A stretch of DNA of 64,000 nucleotides, from the NCBI GenBank assembly GCA_015680685.1, contig MNCI01001065.1, positions 1,321,167 through 1,385,166 of the forward strand. Direction: 5' to 3'. A model generated the notes under the pieces. The model worked only from the letters and a program-made list of their open reading frames with translations, was not told where the DNA came from and searched no databases. This DNA is from Gnetum montanum. Taxonomy: Eukaryota > Streptophyta > Gnetopsida > Gnetales > Gnetaceae. The position numbers and the translations under genes were made by a program. Below are positions 1 through 10,810 of the stretch, piece by piece (within the stretch, counting starts at the first letter, position 1; the number at the start of each line of letters is the position of its first letter).

Positions 1-1156
1 CTATGCTCTCCTGCAGTCCAAAGTGTAGTTAAGTGTAGTTAGCTAGAACAGCCTCAAAAGGCCTCTATAATGTAGCACCAACATTTATCTCAGCTCTAAC
101 TCACCTCCAACAAGCATAGTTAGCAAAATGCATCTTTGTTGTATCCCTTTTGTCCCCAAAATTGTAACTATGCTTAACCGAAAATAAGATAGTGAAGAGC
201 GTAGTCCCAAAGTGTAGTCTCCAAAGTTGCATTTTTTTAGGTAAATGTGATCCTCTCAACACATATACATGCACATGGTAACATAGTCACAATCTCACAA
301 TCTCGTAAATTCTGGCAAAGCATAACACTACTAGCCTCAATGGAGAGCATAGTTGGATGACAGCATAGTCCCAATCATCCCACTGCCATGTGGCAGCCAT
401 ATTCCACCTTTTACTAAACCTAGCCCTATAAATATCCCACCCTCAATGTTTTAGGGGTGGGAAAAATAGAAGCAAGTTAGAAAATTTTGGCAAGTTGGCA
501 AACTTGAGAATTTTGGAATTTTGGATGGACAAAAAACCAAAGGCACACTAGCAAACTATAGAGGTAGAGTTGCATACCGCTATAGGACATCACAACCCAC
601 TTCACATCACAGTTATCAACTCGACAAGCATAGACACCATAATGGAACATTAGTCTTCATGGCCAAATACTCCCAAGACTATGACTATGCTATCCACTAT
701 GCCTATTGTACATTGTGTACCTTCTAATCCCTCTTGGTGTTAACTATGCTCAACCCTATCTGGGATGGTATTTCTCTATCCTTCTCTTCCTTTCTTTGCA
801 TTTTTAGCATTTTACTAACATTTCTAGCATTTCATTCACGTTTTCTACTATTTGAACACATAGCTATGCTTGGGTGGTAATTCTTGCACATTCAAACCTC
901 CATTTTTGAGTTAACCTATCTATTCTCAACCCTGTTAACACCATTGACATTGCACAAACACTTAGCATCATTTTGCATTAGCATCATAGCTAACTATACA
1001 ACACACCCATTTGCATTTGGTAAGTCCCTATTCATTCAACAAGATTATTCAGGACGCCTCATCTCTACCTCAAGCTAACCCTCATGTGAATGTAGGTTCA
1101 AACTATGTGCTTATGAACCTCTTGGTGTTCTAGCTGTTGATGTTTATGGTTGCTAC
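1..1156 (+). repeat. LTR of a Tat/Ogre-like element (E1), right-hand part, plus orientation
   Basis: Reads along almost its whole length like the reverse complement of the LTR at 30625-32058, including the promoter region near 420-440, a shared block around 630-665 and the terminal block near 1090-1156. It ends in CA at 1156. No primer-binding site follows, so this is a 3' LTR of an element lying to the left or a solo LTR, inserted into the RNase H region of the outer element E2. It belongs to the same family as E2 but has the opposite orientation. Its U3 part holds repeated CATAGT/TATGC words. Confidence 0.75.
427..434 (+). promoter_or_regulatory. TATA box of the E1 LTR
   Basis: TATAAATA preceded by CC, at the place matching the TATA boxes of the other Tat LTRs in the window (31324-31333, 8499-8507, 24168-24177, 63213-63220). 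The surrounding context, a CCCTA-type block followed by CCTATAAATA, is shared with the E2 LTR. Inferred to be the Pol II promoter of the LTR. Confidence 0.6.
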
Positions 1157-3289
1157 AAGATGTAGTGAAATCTACCAGTTAGCTGGGCAATGCATTGAAC
1201 ATGTTAGGCACTATGCTAAGGGCTAATGTTCCAAGTGCATCAGTAATAGCATTTTTACTCCAAGGAACATGTTGGACATCAAAAACTGGAAAGTGCTGGA
1301 GGAAGTGTTTTGCAAGGTCGTAGGAAGACTATAAATGTTGTGCTTTGTAGGCATAAACCTCTACTACCTAATTGACCAATAGTTGTGAATCACCTCAGAT
1401 CATATATGCATTGGATCCCTAGGTCATGTGCTACAAGGATACCTCAGAGGAGACCTTCATACTCCACCACATTGTTGGTGCAAAGAAATGTGAAATGATA
1501 TATGAAGGGTTAGATCTTCCTAGAGGGAAATGTGATAATAGTAGTAGTGCTATCCCCTTGAGAGGTTGAAGCTCCATCAAAATGTAGGAGTGCCTCATAG
1601 TTGTTAGGCACTTGGCTAATACTACTAACATGCTCATCCAAGAACTCAGGGTCTATGGTAGCTTGATCATCTATTGATGAGGTTGTCAGTTATGTGACTA
1701 TAACTTGACATTTCGTTGAGGTTTGCATGACGTAATGTAGGTCAAAATCAATTGTTATTTCATTCCACTATGCAATGTAACTACTTCTATAGATATTCAT
1801 TGTTATAGCTTGGAGTACGTTGTTCTTGAAAATGATGTTAACTTGGCTAGGAAAGAGGTAATTCCTTCACTTGTTTAGTGAGAAGACTAGGACAAGGTAA
1901 TACTTCTCCACATTGTTGCATCTCATTTCATGTGCTACTAATGAATTACTTTGGTAGTATACCAAGACCTCTATGTTTTTGTCTCACTTTTGGCAAAGCA
2001 AAGAAGTGATGGACATGTTGAAAGTGACAAGGTAGATGTAAAAAGGCTTATCTCCTTACACAGGGTGAACCATAGGCAATTGAGATAGCTCTTGCTTAAT
2101 GTTGACAAATGCTTGTTGACACTAAGTTGTCCACTCGAAGTGGACTTGAGAAAATGTTGCATTCGTTGTAGCTTGTCTATTAACCAAGTGATAAACCTAC
2201 TTATGAATTGTATTCTACCTTGCAACCCTCATAGCTCCTTAAGGTTAGCCTATGGTGCTAAGTTGGTTATGGCCTTAACCTTATTGGGATCTATGCGTAT
2301 ACCTATTTCAGATACTACAAAGTTGACCATCCTACTTGTTTTGATGCCAAAAATTCACTTCTTGGGGTTTAGCCTAAGCTTGTGTTTTAGGCAATGTTTA
2401 AGCACTAAGTCTAAGTAATTTGCATGCTTGTGGGCCACTTTGGACTTAACTGCTATATCATCTATGTAGTCATTAAGCAAACTTAGCATGTAGTCACTAA
2501 AGATGTAGGTAAGGCATCATTGTGTAGCAAAACATACCCTAGGGGTCATGAAGGTTGTACTGAGCTAATGCTCAAGGTTAATCCTAATCTGGTTGTAGCT
2601 TGAGAACCCATCCATGAAGGACAACAAAGCATGTCTAACTGTGGTATTGATTAGTTGATCAATACTAGGCAATGGGAAGCAATCTTTGATAGTTGCCTTG
2701 TTTAGTTCTCGAAATTCTATGCAAATGTGTATACTTCCATTTTTCTCAGGCACAACTATGATGTTGGAGACCCAATACACATAGTTAATAGCCTAGATGA
2801 AACCAACTTTGTAAGGCTTAGTGATCCTGTTGGCAACACCACCTTAGGTCAAACCTTGCATGGTTTCTTCTTAACTAGTTTGATAAAAGGATTAAGGATG
2901 ATGTTGTGTTGGACTAGCTAGGGATTTAGGCCTATCATGTCCTTGTATGACCATGAAAATGCTTTGATGTTATCATTAAGCACTCTAGCAATGTCTTGAT
3001 CATGTTGGGGTTCTAGCTAGAAGCTTAGTTTCAACATTCTTGCCTCACCATTATGTGCTACCATAGGAATCTTGACAAGGGAATCCTCCATGACATCCCC
3101 TACCTCTAGGTCAAGAGCCTTAACTAGATGGTCAGGTCAATCTAGTACTTCTAATAATGCTATGTGCTCATTTTAGGTTGTAGGCTCGAGGTCTAGGCAA
3201 TGAGGGTTAATGCATCACTTAATATCACCATAGGGCCCTATGAGGACCAAAGGTGAGGAGATTTGCTCTTGCATAGCCATGATGTGTTC
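1157..3289 (-). pseudogene. E2 pol segment: reverse transcriptase and RNase H, decayed
   Basis: The minus-strand segment starts just after a 3' splice-site-like sequence (AG at 3290-3291, preceded by a T-rich run), with an ATG at 3280. By homology to E3 it encodes a linker with the motif IGPYGD, then Tat-type RT. The RT shows VSNIIVV...ELNKA and SFMDGFSSYNQI motifs near 2780-2565 and the catalytic YIDD at 2457-2468. The RT C-terminus and RNase H follow towards 1431. The archaeal-type second RNase H typical of Tat is recognisable around 1640-1200 (YNN...E-type motif region). Several stops and frameshifts make it inactive. Integrase is missing because the E1 LTR replaces or interrupts it at 1156. 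Confidence 0.75.
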
Positions 3290-5294
3290 CTACAAAATAA
3301 AATAGAAAAATGTCAAGTGGCACTTGTTTTAACAAAATTAATATGCACATCTGAGAAAAATAAAATCCAATGAAATTTGCAAGGCACTATGGAAGGTAAA
3401 CATGTTTGTGCTAGTTTTAGGCCTTGGCAGGCCATATGCATGCCAATTTTAGGTCTTAGCAGACTAAGAATGTGCCAAACATGCCATTGTGAGGAGGGCT
3501 AGCCATTCTCAAGGAGTAGAATTAACTCATGCATTAGCAAGGTAGTGAAAAATCATTTTTGCAGGCTTAAAATGGTTGACTATGCTCTCATCCAACTATG
3601 ATCTCCACTAGGCATTTGGTGGTAAGTGTAGTCCTAAGTTGGTGGATCATTAAATGACCTTGGGAGGGCATATAGGCATAGTTTTACCATGGTAACTTAT
3701 CATTTTTGACATTTCATCATGATGTTGAGAGTGTAGTCTTGCTACTACTTCTGCCTTTGTCATTAGTGGAGAGCATAGTCCCAAGGAAGATGACATGTTG
3801 GAGCACATGCACTCACCCAAGGCTGAAAAAGGTTGCCGAGGGGAAGATGGCACTAAGTTACCTACCACAAGCACACATGGAGGGGAGGAGGCCATCCACA
3901 TTAGCTAGGTACTTTGACTACACTCTCTCCCTTTGTTCTTGTTTCTATTTGTTTTTGCAATTTTTGGAGGGTTTCAGTGTTGTAAGGAGAGTAGTCCTAT
4001 AGTGTAGCTTGTGTGCCCTACCATGGTGGTGGCCATCATGGCCATGTGCTACTAGGGTACAATGAAGAGAGGGGAGATAGGGTTTTGCATTGCTACATTC
4101 CCTCTCTTGTTTCATCCCCTCCTTTTCATGCTTGGGCTCTCTAAGGCCTCACAAATCATGCTCTATGATGTAGCCTCAGAGGCCTTGGTTTCCATCTACA
4201 CTAGGGGGGGCCACTACTACAATCCATGCAAGGGTTTTTTCATTTTCTTACTATTTTTCATCATGGCTATGTGGTATTAGGACCTTGCACATCACATGCT
4301 ATGGCATGGCCATGGGGACCATGGCTGCCATTGCATACTACAGCACAACCACAGGGGGCTATAGTTGTAGTTATACACCATGACATGGCCACAAGGGGCC
4401 ATGACCACGATTGCATGTCGAATTATTTTTTGTTTGTTTGTTTTTCTTTTTTGTGTTGGAAGGCATGGGGTTTAGTGATGTAGCTGCCAACATGCATTGA
4501 GTCTTTATTTTTTTCACATTTTTTTGGGTTTTATCCTTTCCTTGTTTCATGTGGTGCAAGGCTTTGGGCCCTATGCACTGTGCATTGTAGAATAGCCACA
4601 AGGGCCATGAATTTCATCACGCTCTATAGGGCATAGCCATAATCGATGCTGGGGGTTCTAATAGTAGTGGGGGCAATACTGAAATCTATTTTTATGCTAT
4701 CTATGCATGCACATTCTCTCTCTCATCTTTTTTATTTTTCACTTTAGGAAGAGCCCTACAAACTATGCTTTAGATTATAGGTGTAGGGCCATTGGCATCA
4801 TGAGTAGGATTTTTGGGCTTTGACTATTGCACCCATGGTTGTGGCTAGGGCAATGGTAGTGAGAGAGAGGAATTGCTATAGCTAAGCCTAGCCAACATGA
4901 CAAGCACAACATGGTATGAGACTACACTCTCCATGGCCATGGGTTGAAGCTATGCTCTCTACACGTCGAGAGTTGAGAGGGTAGTTACCATAAGTGTTAG
5001 TCAAAATTTCTATTTTTGGAACTATGCTCTTCACTGAGGTAGTCTAGAGTTCGAAAAAATTTGTTAATCTTGGGTTATGTTAAGCCTATGAAGTATGTTG
5101 TACCCTAGTAAGTGCTAGGCACATCAAACAAGTTAATTAACATCCTATACCCATGGGACCTTTGGATGTATAGTTAAAATAAGGCATTTTTGCTAATTTA
5201 TGTTAATAATTTATAATGTGTATATCAAAATTTTGCATCTATGCATGTATACTAATGCTTTGCCTATTGCTTGATGATTATAGGATGTTTTTGA
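3290..5294. other. E2 spacer between RT acceptor and antisense gene
   Basis: No coding region recognised. It is about 1.4 kb longer than the matching E3 spacer (13737-14311). It contains GGCC palindromes (for example 3410-3480, GGCCTTGGCAGGCC type), a GGCCAT-rich stretch near 4010-4400, and many U3-like words (GAGAGCATAGT, ACTACACTCTC, TATGCTCTC) near 3575-3610, 3770-3790 and 4915-5045. The antisense gene is transcribed rightwards out of this spacer, so these may be remains of its promoter. That is inference. Confidence 0.45.
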
Positions 5295-7815
5295 AACCTA
5301 TTTTGATTGTAGTTGAACTCATGGGCATCTTGTGTTGCATGAGAAAACGTGTCTCCAACATCCCTACATCAAACATGTGAATGAATCATTAGGTAGAGTG
5401 GTTCTAGCTAGGGTCCCAAGAGCTTCTAGAGTACCTATTACAGTAATTCAGTGTGATCATGTGGTCACACTTGGTAGTTGAGCCTACGAGTGCTATCACT
5501 AAGATGCTACTATTTGGAGTTAGCTATAGCATTTTAAATTTTGTCTTAGATGAGTCTATTGCTAAGATTGATGAGGTAGGAGGTTTAGGAAGAGGTCCTA
5601 GGGGTGTTCAGCCGTTATCTAGAGTATGGCATATGATGAGGCTTGCTTATTATAACAAGAGTACACCCTTTTTGTTGCATAGCAATTGCATACTCTATTC
5701 TAGAATCCACCTGGAACCATATACTACATTAGAGGGTAAGTTCTTCTATGGCTTATGTAGTATTTTTTTGCTTGTTTCTCATATTAAATTGCTAATGGTT
5801 CTATGTTTAACTGCTAGGTTCTAAGTTGATGAAGATGGCATGCATGAAAATCCAGATGCTTTGGCCTTAACTAACACTGCCTTAGAGGTTTTCTCATTTA
5901 ACAAAAACATTTGGGCAGCCATGATTGAGTAGATGGAACATGATTTGGAGACCTATATCTCCCATCACCCAAAGGCATATGAGTAATGCAAGACCCACGA
6001 CTGGTTAGATAAGGAGTGACCTACTAGTGAGATTAGCTCTAAGGAGGTGTCTGCAACACCACCCCCATCTCATACTCCTTTTGTGCCACGTACATATCTA
6101 TGTGTTGGTTCATGTTCTTGCATATGTGCTTTTTAGTTTGTCTTATTTGCATGATGAAATTCTAACCTTTTTTTTCTTTTTATTGTAGCAACAATTACCT
6201 TAGTCAAGATGACGGTGGTCACTATGGATCGTATAGAGGCCACCCTCATCATGAAATATGGGAACATGGAAGGTGTGTAGCAATGTCTATGCCATAGAGT
6301 GCTAGACACACTGATAGCTCAACTCACATGTGTTGGGTTAATGAACCTATTCTTGGCCCTTAGCCCAAGTATCCTAGTGGCCAAAATGGTCACTATCATT
6401 GACTTCTTTAGCAATGATGTTAGAAGGTTCATCACCTAGATGCACAACATGATGAGAGTGCTAGAACTCAATGAGGCCTTCTTCGCTAATCTCTTTGGCA
6501 TTCCTACTGATGGCTTGATAATTGTCGATAAGGCTAGTAGGAAGGTGAACTGCAAAGATGAGATCGGGGACTGGTTGAGGACCACTTGATCTCACAAAGG
6601 CATATCAATCAAAGATGTGTAGGTGCCTAAGATGCAGGAGTTCTACCATCTATTTTGTGCTCATGCCTTTCTGAAGCTACTCTTCCAAGGAAATATCCTA
6701 GTGGTGGAATAGGCATAGGTGATAAAGAAGATGCTACTAGAGGGTATGAGATTAATTGGGATGCATACATAGCCACCAATCTACATGTAGAGATTTCTTG
6801 GCTTCGATTCAACCTCCGGGCGAGGTTCCACGTCCAATTTGCATTCTTCTCATGATACCTGTGAAGGTTTGTCAAGCTTCTAATGATGCAGGATGATGGA
6901 AAATGGATGATGTAGAACCATGAGTAGCTTTCGCAACAATGGTTCAAACATATGTTTTCAACCACATGTACACAAGACCCTCCAAAGGAGATCGATGACT
7001 CATTATTAGTAACAACGAAGGTTACTATGGGACACTTGCATTATTCATGCAATAGTATGGATGAGGGTCCTCTAGTTGGCATCGAGGATGTGAGAAAGGT
7101 GGATCATTACATAGTAGAGACAGTGGGCCAACCAAGGCCAAGATCAAGAGGTTACATCCTCAAGAGGAAGCTACCCTTGAGATTAGAAAGGTAAGTAGCA
7201 AAAAGATCTACATCAGGCTATGCAATTTACATGAGGATGTTGCAGGTTAGTATGCATAGATGCTAGATGCTTTAGTTGTATTTTTACATGTATTTTTTAT
7301 GCTATAAAGTTAGTTAACTAATGACACTATGCCTTGCACATATGTGGGTTAGTTTTAAAAAGAGAAGAGAGGGTTATGAGAGCAATGGTTGAGGTAGCAC
7401 CAGAGGAAGCCCCCCTAGGGCCGAGGAGGAGGTTGATCCTAGAGATAGGCTTCATAAGGTGGTAGAGGCCCTCTAGCAGTTGGAAGAGGAGGGGTTGCTC
7501 CACCCTGATGAGGGTGATTTTAACACTTTGTTTGATGGTACATAGCTAGGTGAGCCCCCTACACTCACACTTGAGGGTCTTCTAGGTAATTTACTCTTAT
7601 TGCCATCTACCTTCTATTGTTTACTTTAGTATCTTGAGCTATGTCAAGTCATATGCTAATTGCATCATTATATTGCAGTGTCAGATATTCCCACTAGTGG
7701 TCCTACATCTACCTACCACATGGAGCCATGGGTAGAGATGTCGGATAAACTTGCCTTCATGGAAAGCATTGTTGAGGACATGGTGGATCACTTGTAATAA
7801 GTGAACCTAGAGCTA
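5295..7815 (+). pseudogene. Antisense multi-exon gene of E2, 5' exons
   Basis: Runs opposite to E2 gag-pol. By alignment with the E3 copy I infer exons at about 5295-5735, 5818-6089, 6189-7190, 7353-7585 and 7679-7815. They are separated by GT...AG introns: donors GTAAGT 5736, GTACAT 6090, GTAAGT 7191, GTAATT 7586 and GTACGT 7816; acceptors TAG or CAG before each next exon. The large third exon carries the core region found in all three copies: a pattern like LSPSILVAKMVTIIDFFS, then LNEAFFANLFGIP, and further on FNLRARFHVQFAFF. By eye the core resembles the putative plant transposon protein type of domain seen in many plant repeat-encoded proteins. That is unverified. In-frame stops show decay. 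It continues at 24926 beyond the inserted E3. The first exon is not identified. Confidence 0.65.
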
Positions 7816-7850
7816 GGTACGTGTGTAGTCCTATTCCATTTTATGCTCTC

Positions 7851-7855
7851 TTACT
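7851..7855. repeat. Target-site duplication of E3, left copy (TTACT)
   Basis: TTACT directly precedes the TG of the E3 LTR and is repeated directly after the CA at the other end (24865-24869). It lies 35 bases inside an intron of E2's antisense gene. Confidence 0.9.
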
Positions 7856-9227
7856 TGTAACGAAAAAAAAACGTCGGTCACTGGAAATACTAAACAAAAG
7901 TCTGTGTACACAGTTCTAACCCCGGATCTGTGCGAGGGCCGTGCTGGAGAAAGAAACGAATTCAAGGTGCCCTGAATAGTCTTGTCGATTAGACAGGGAC
8001 TTACTTAATTAGTAAAATTTTTGTAATAATTTGATGGAAAAATGATGACTCTTTATGAGGAGATGTAATATTGTTAATCCTGAAAAATAATTGAAAATGA
8101 TGCAAACAATTCAGAGCAATTACCAAATATGTATAAATAGGATGCAAGGAATCGGATTTGTAGAGAGTACGACCACAAGATCTGGGATTTAATTTATGAA
8201 CACAATATGTTGGATACAATGATTATAGGCAGGCTTCGGTTTGGATGAAGCACATACCAGTAGCAAGAAATTTATCTAAAAATGGAATAGGCGAGGATCA
8301 ATCTACCTTATTCTAGCCAATCTAGGTGCAAGGAAGTCAGACCTGGGGCAGAATATCTGTCAGCCGACAATTTCTGATCAAGGATTCTTGCCAATCACCT
8401 CCGATGTTCTAATGATTGCTGATCTTCTTTTTGCTCTCTTGCCAACCTTGAAAGTGAAAATTTTTGCCAACCCCCTTTGATCTTCGTCAACTGGAGCATT
8501 TATAAGGTTAGGGTCAAGAGGAAAATGCAATTTAAATGATGCATGTCCTGAACTTATAAGATGTCGTTGACCCAATGTGTTGTTGTTGAAGCTTGTGGCG
8601 CTATGCTGTGTAGCGCATCGTAAACCACCCTTGTTTGGGCTTTGGCAACATACTATCCATTGATTACGCTGTAATATGCTAGAGAGCAAATTGTGGTGTA
8701 TGAACTAATGATGTATGAATTGTGTTGTTGTTACTTGCATTACGCTACGTTATACTAAATTATGCATCATAGCGTAATTCAGTGTAAAATAATGAAATTG
8801 CAAAAGTTGAAGTATTGTTGCCACGCTTCCTCTGTGTAATATAGTGTAATAGCCCCCCTTAACCAAGAAAGAAAACCTATTGAAATACGTAGCATGTTGC
8901 AGATCGTTGCTTAAGCCTTGAGATTTTTGCTGGGTCGTCGGAGTCTTGAATGTTTGCCATCTTTGATGCTGCGGTGGACTTTCTTTGATATTACGCTGTG
9001 TAACATGGTGTTATGCTATGTTGCATAATGTAGCATAGTATGATAAATGTTGAGATTTTTTGAAACATAGAAAACCCGCAAAGTGAAAGGCTTGCCGTTG
9101 TGCACCCATCTTTTTGTTCTCTCTTCTAAAGTTCATTTTTACTATGCTGTGCCTTGTCACGACTCCTCGCCTAGGCTGCTAGATTTTTCCGAACTATCGA
9201 GGCCTTGAAATTTTTATGGTGTTTCAA
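7856..9227 (-). repeat. 3' LTR of E3
   Basis: 1,372 bp, pairing with 23527-24864. On the minus strand it begins TGAAACACCATAAA and ends CGTTACA. U3 (about 8580-9227) holds several imperfect palindromes built from TTACGC/GCGTAA words (for example near 8750-8780 and 8990-9020). The TATA box is at 8499-8507. Confidence 0.9.
8499..8507 (-). promoter_or_regulatory. TATA box in the E3 3' LTR
   Basis: Minus-strand CCTTATAAATGC context, matching the copy at 24168-24177 in the 5' LTR. Confidence 0.5.
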
Positions 9228-9240
9228 TGGCCCCTCTTTG
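9228..9240 (-). promoter_or_regulatory. Polypurine tract of E3
   Basis: Minus-strand AAAGAGGGGCCAT immediately upstream of the 3' LTR TG. A purine run directly adjoining the 3' LTR is the expected plus-strand DNA primer. It supports the minus-strand orientation of E3. Confidence 0.75.
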
Positions 9241-10810
9241 TTGACATTTTGAGGGCTTGCTTGAAATTCGTCAACGAAGAATACGAAAAACCAGAGAGGT
9301 AAAGGCACCAACAGCACCCGTCAGAGATTGCTCAAATGTTGCTCTATCAAAACCTGAAGTGCAAAGGTAGGGTAGAAAAGAAAGCATAGGAGGAATTTTA
9401 CAAAAGTAAGAGGAGGGAGGTTCGGGGAAGACTCAAGCATATGAACATGAAACTTTCGCAAACAAGTCAGTACGTCCTTCTACGAATGTATTTGTGAGAG
9501 GTTACGCCATCATACTGTATATGAAGGACTTGCGCAGATGAGTTGTGTTATACTTGCATGGCCTAGATGAGCTATTTTAGATCCATTTTGCCAAACTTTG
9601 CCCCTGCTTTTTTTTTGAATTACATTCCACTTAGGCGAGTTGCGTTACGCCAGTTCATGGACATGAAGATGCGAAAGATTTTGCTTAAATGTTCACGCTT
9701 TGTACAAGAAAAGTAGGGGGTAAAAGTGGTCATGAGGACAAAGGGAGGAGAAAATGAAGTAATGCATCCAATGGAGGGAGAGGTAGGGTTTGCACTCCTA
9801 AGTGGCCAGGCTAGTCTGAGCAACCACTTCAGGATGTCGTGATACCTCACCTTCTAATGAATGCATTCTCAATCAATGTTGTCATAGCAAGTAACCTGGA
9901 AAACATAACAGAGAGCATAGTGCAGAAGCAATCATCCTAATCGCTAAGAAGGGAGGTTGTTGAAACAAGCACCATCCAAAGAGAAAAGAAGAATGTAGAT
10001 CATGAAACAAGGACCGTAACAAGGAGCAAGGATCCCAATGTTGATGCTGTGGTTCATGAAAGCACCGTCAATAGCCAGATTCCTGTTGCTCAAATGATTG
10101 GGCAAAGAACAAGTCAGATGAATCTGCTAGGCTAGATTTTGGTAATAGTGATGGATGGGGGCCGCTGAGACTACAGGTGACCATAGTTTTGTCGGGGCCC
10201 CAAGCGACGAAGTTGATCCCAAGAGCTGTGACTATAGAGCAGCTATTGTAGCAACATCTCTAAGGGGTCAGTAGTATGCCTTTCAGCATGTCCGAGGAAT
10301 CAGTAGGATGCTGGTGGGGTAACAGCGTTGCATATGTCCCAATGCCTTACCTGTTCCATCTAGTAGGGATGCTATGCAAAAATGACCACGCTTTATTACT
10401 TCATGGATTGTTTGATGGATTCTAGTTTTGAGTCCTAGTCAACTGTTATTATTCGTTTTAAGCCTCAGTAGGTCGTGGTCCTGTTTTAACATCTGGGCAG
10501 ACTGAAACCTACTAGTTTTACATCATAGCAGACGGTGGAAGAGCTAGTTTATGGTCCCAGTAGACCATGTTGTGGGTGTCATTTTTATGTCGTGACCCAA
10601 GGACAAGTCTATCCTGGTTTAGCGTCTCAGCAGATGTATGCTTACCTTTCCAATTTCACGTCATGGCGGACAGTCAGAAACTTTGCTAGTTTAGCATCTT
10701 GGTGGACACGTGTAAGAAGTGCCAGTTTTATGTCATAGCAGACGTGTACAACTTTGCTAGTTTTACATCGTAGCAGACATTTTTTACCTTGATTTTGAGC
10801 CAAGTCAATG
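9241..10810 (-). other. E3 3' untranslated region with internal repeats
   Basis: No recognisable protein between the integrase stop and the polypurine tract. A minus-strand 76-codon ORF at 9620-9850 matches nothing I know and is probably chance. Bases about 10420-10790 hold a degenerate tandem repeat whose units read like AGTTTTACATCATAGCAGAC. They resemble the AGTTTTAGGCC units in the spacers at 18830-19290 and 25790-26110. Confidence 0.5.

Noticed and set aside
3650-4483. Several overlapping ORFs of 72-98 codons in the E2 spacer
   Set aside because: No similarity to each other or to the E3 spacer, low-complexity GGCCAT-rich sequence, no consistent frame.
7861-7870. Run of A at the start of the E3 3' LTR, as if a poly(A) tail of a retroposon
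   Set aside because: The partner LTR has GATGGAAAA at the same place, so the run is a local expansion within the LTR end.
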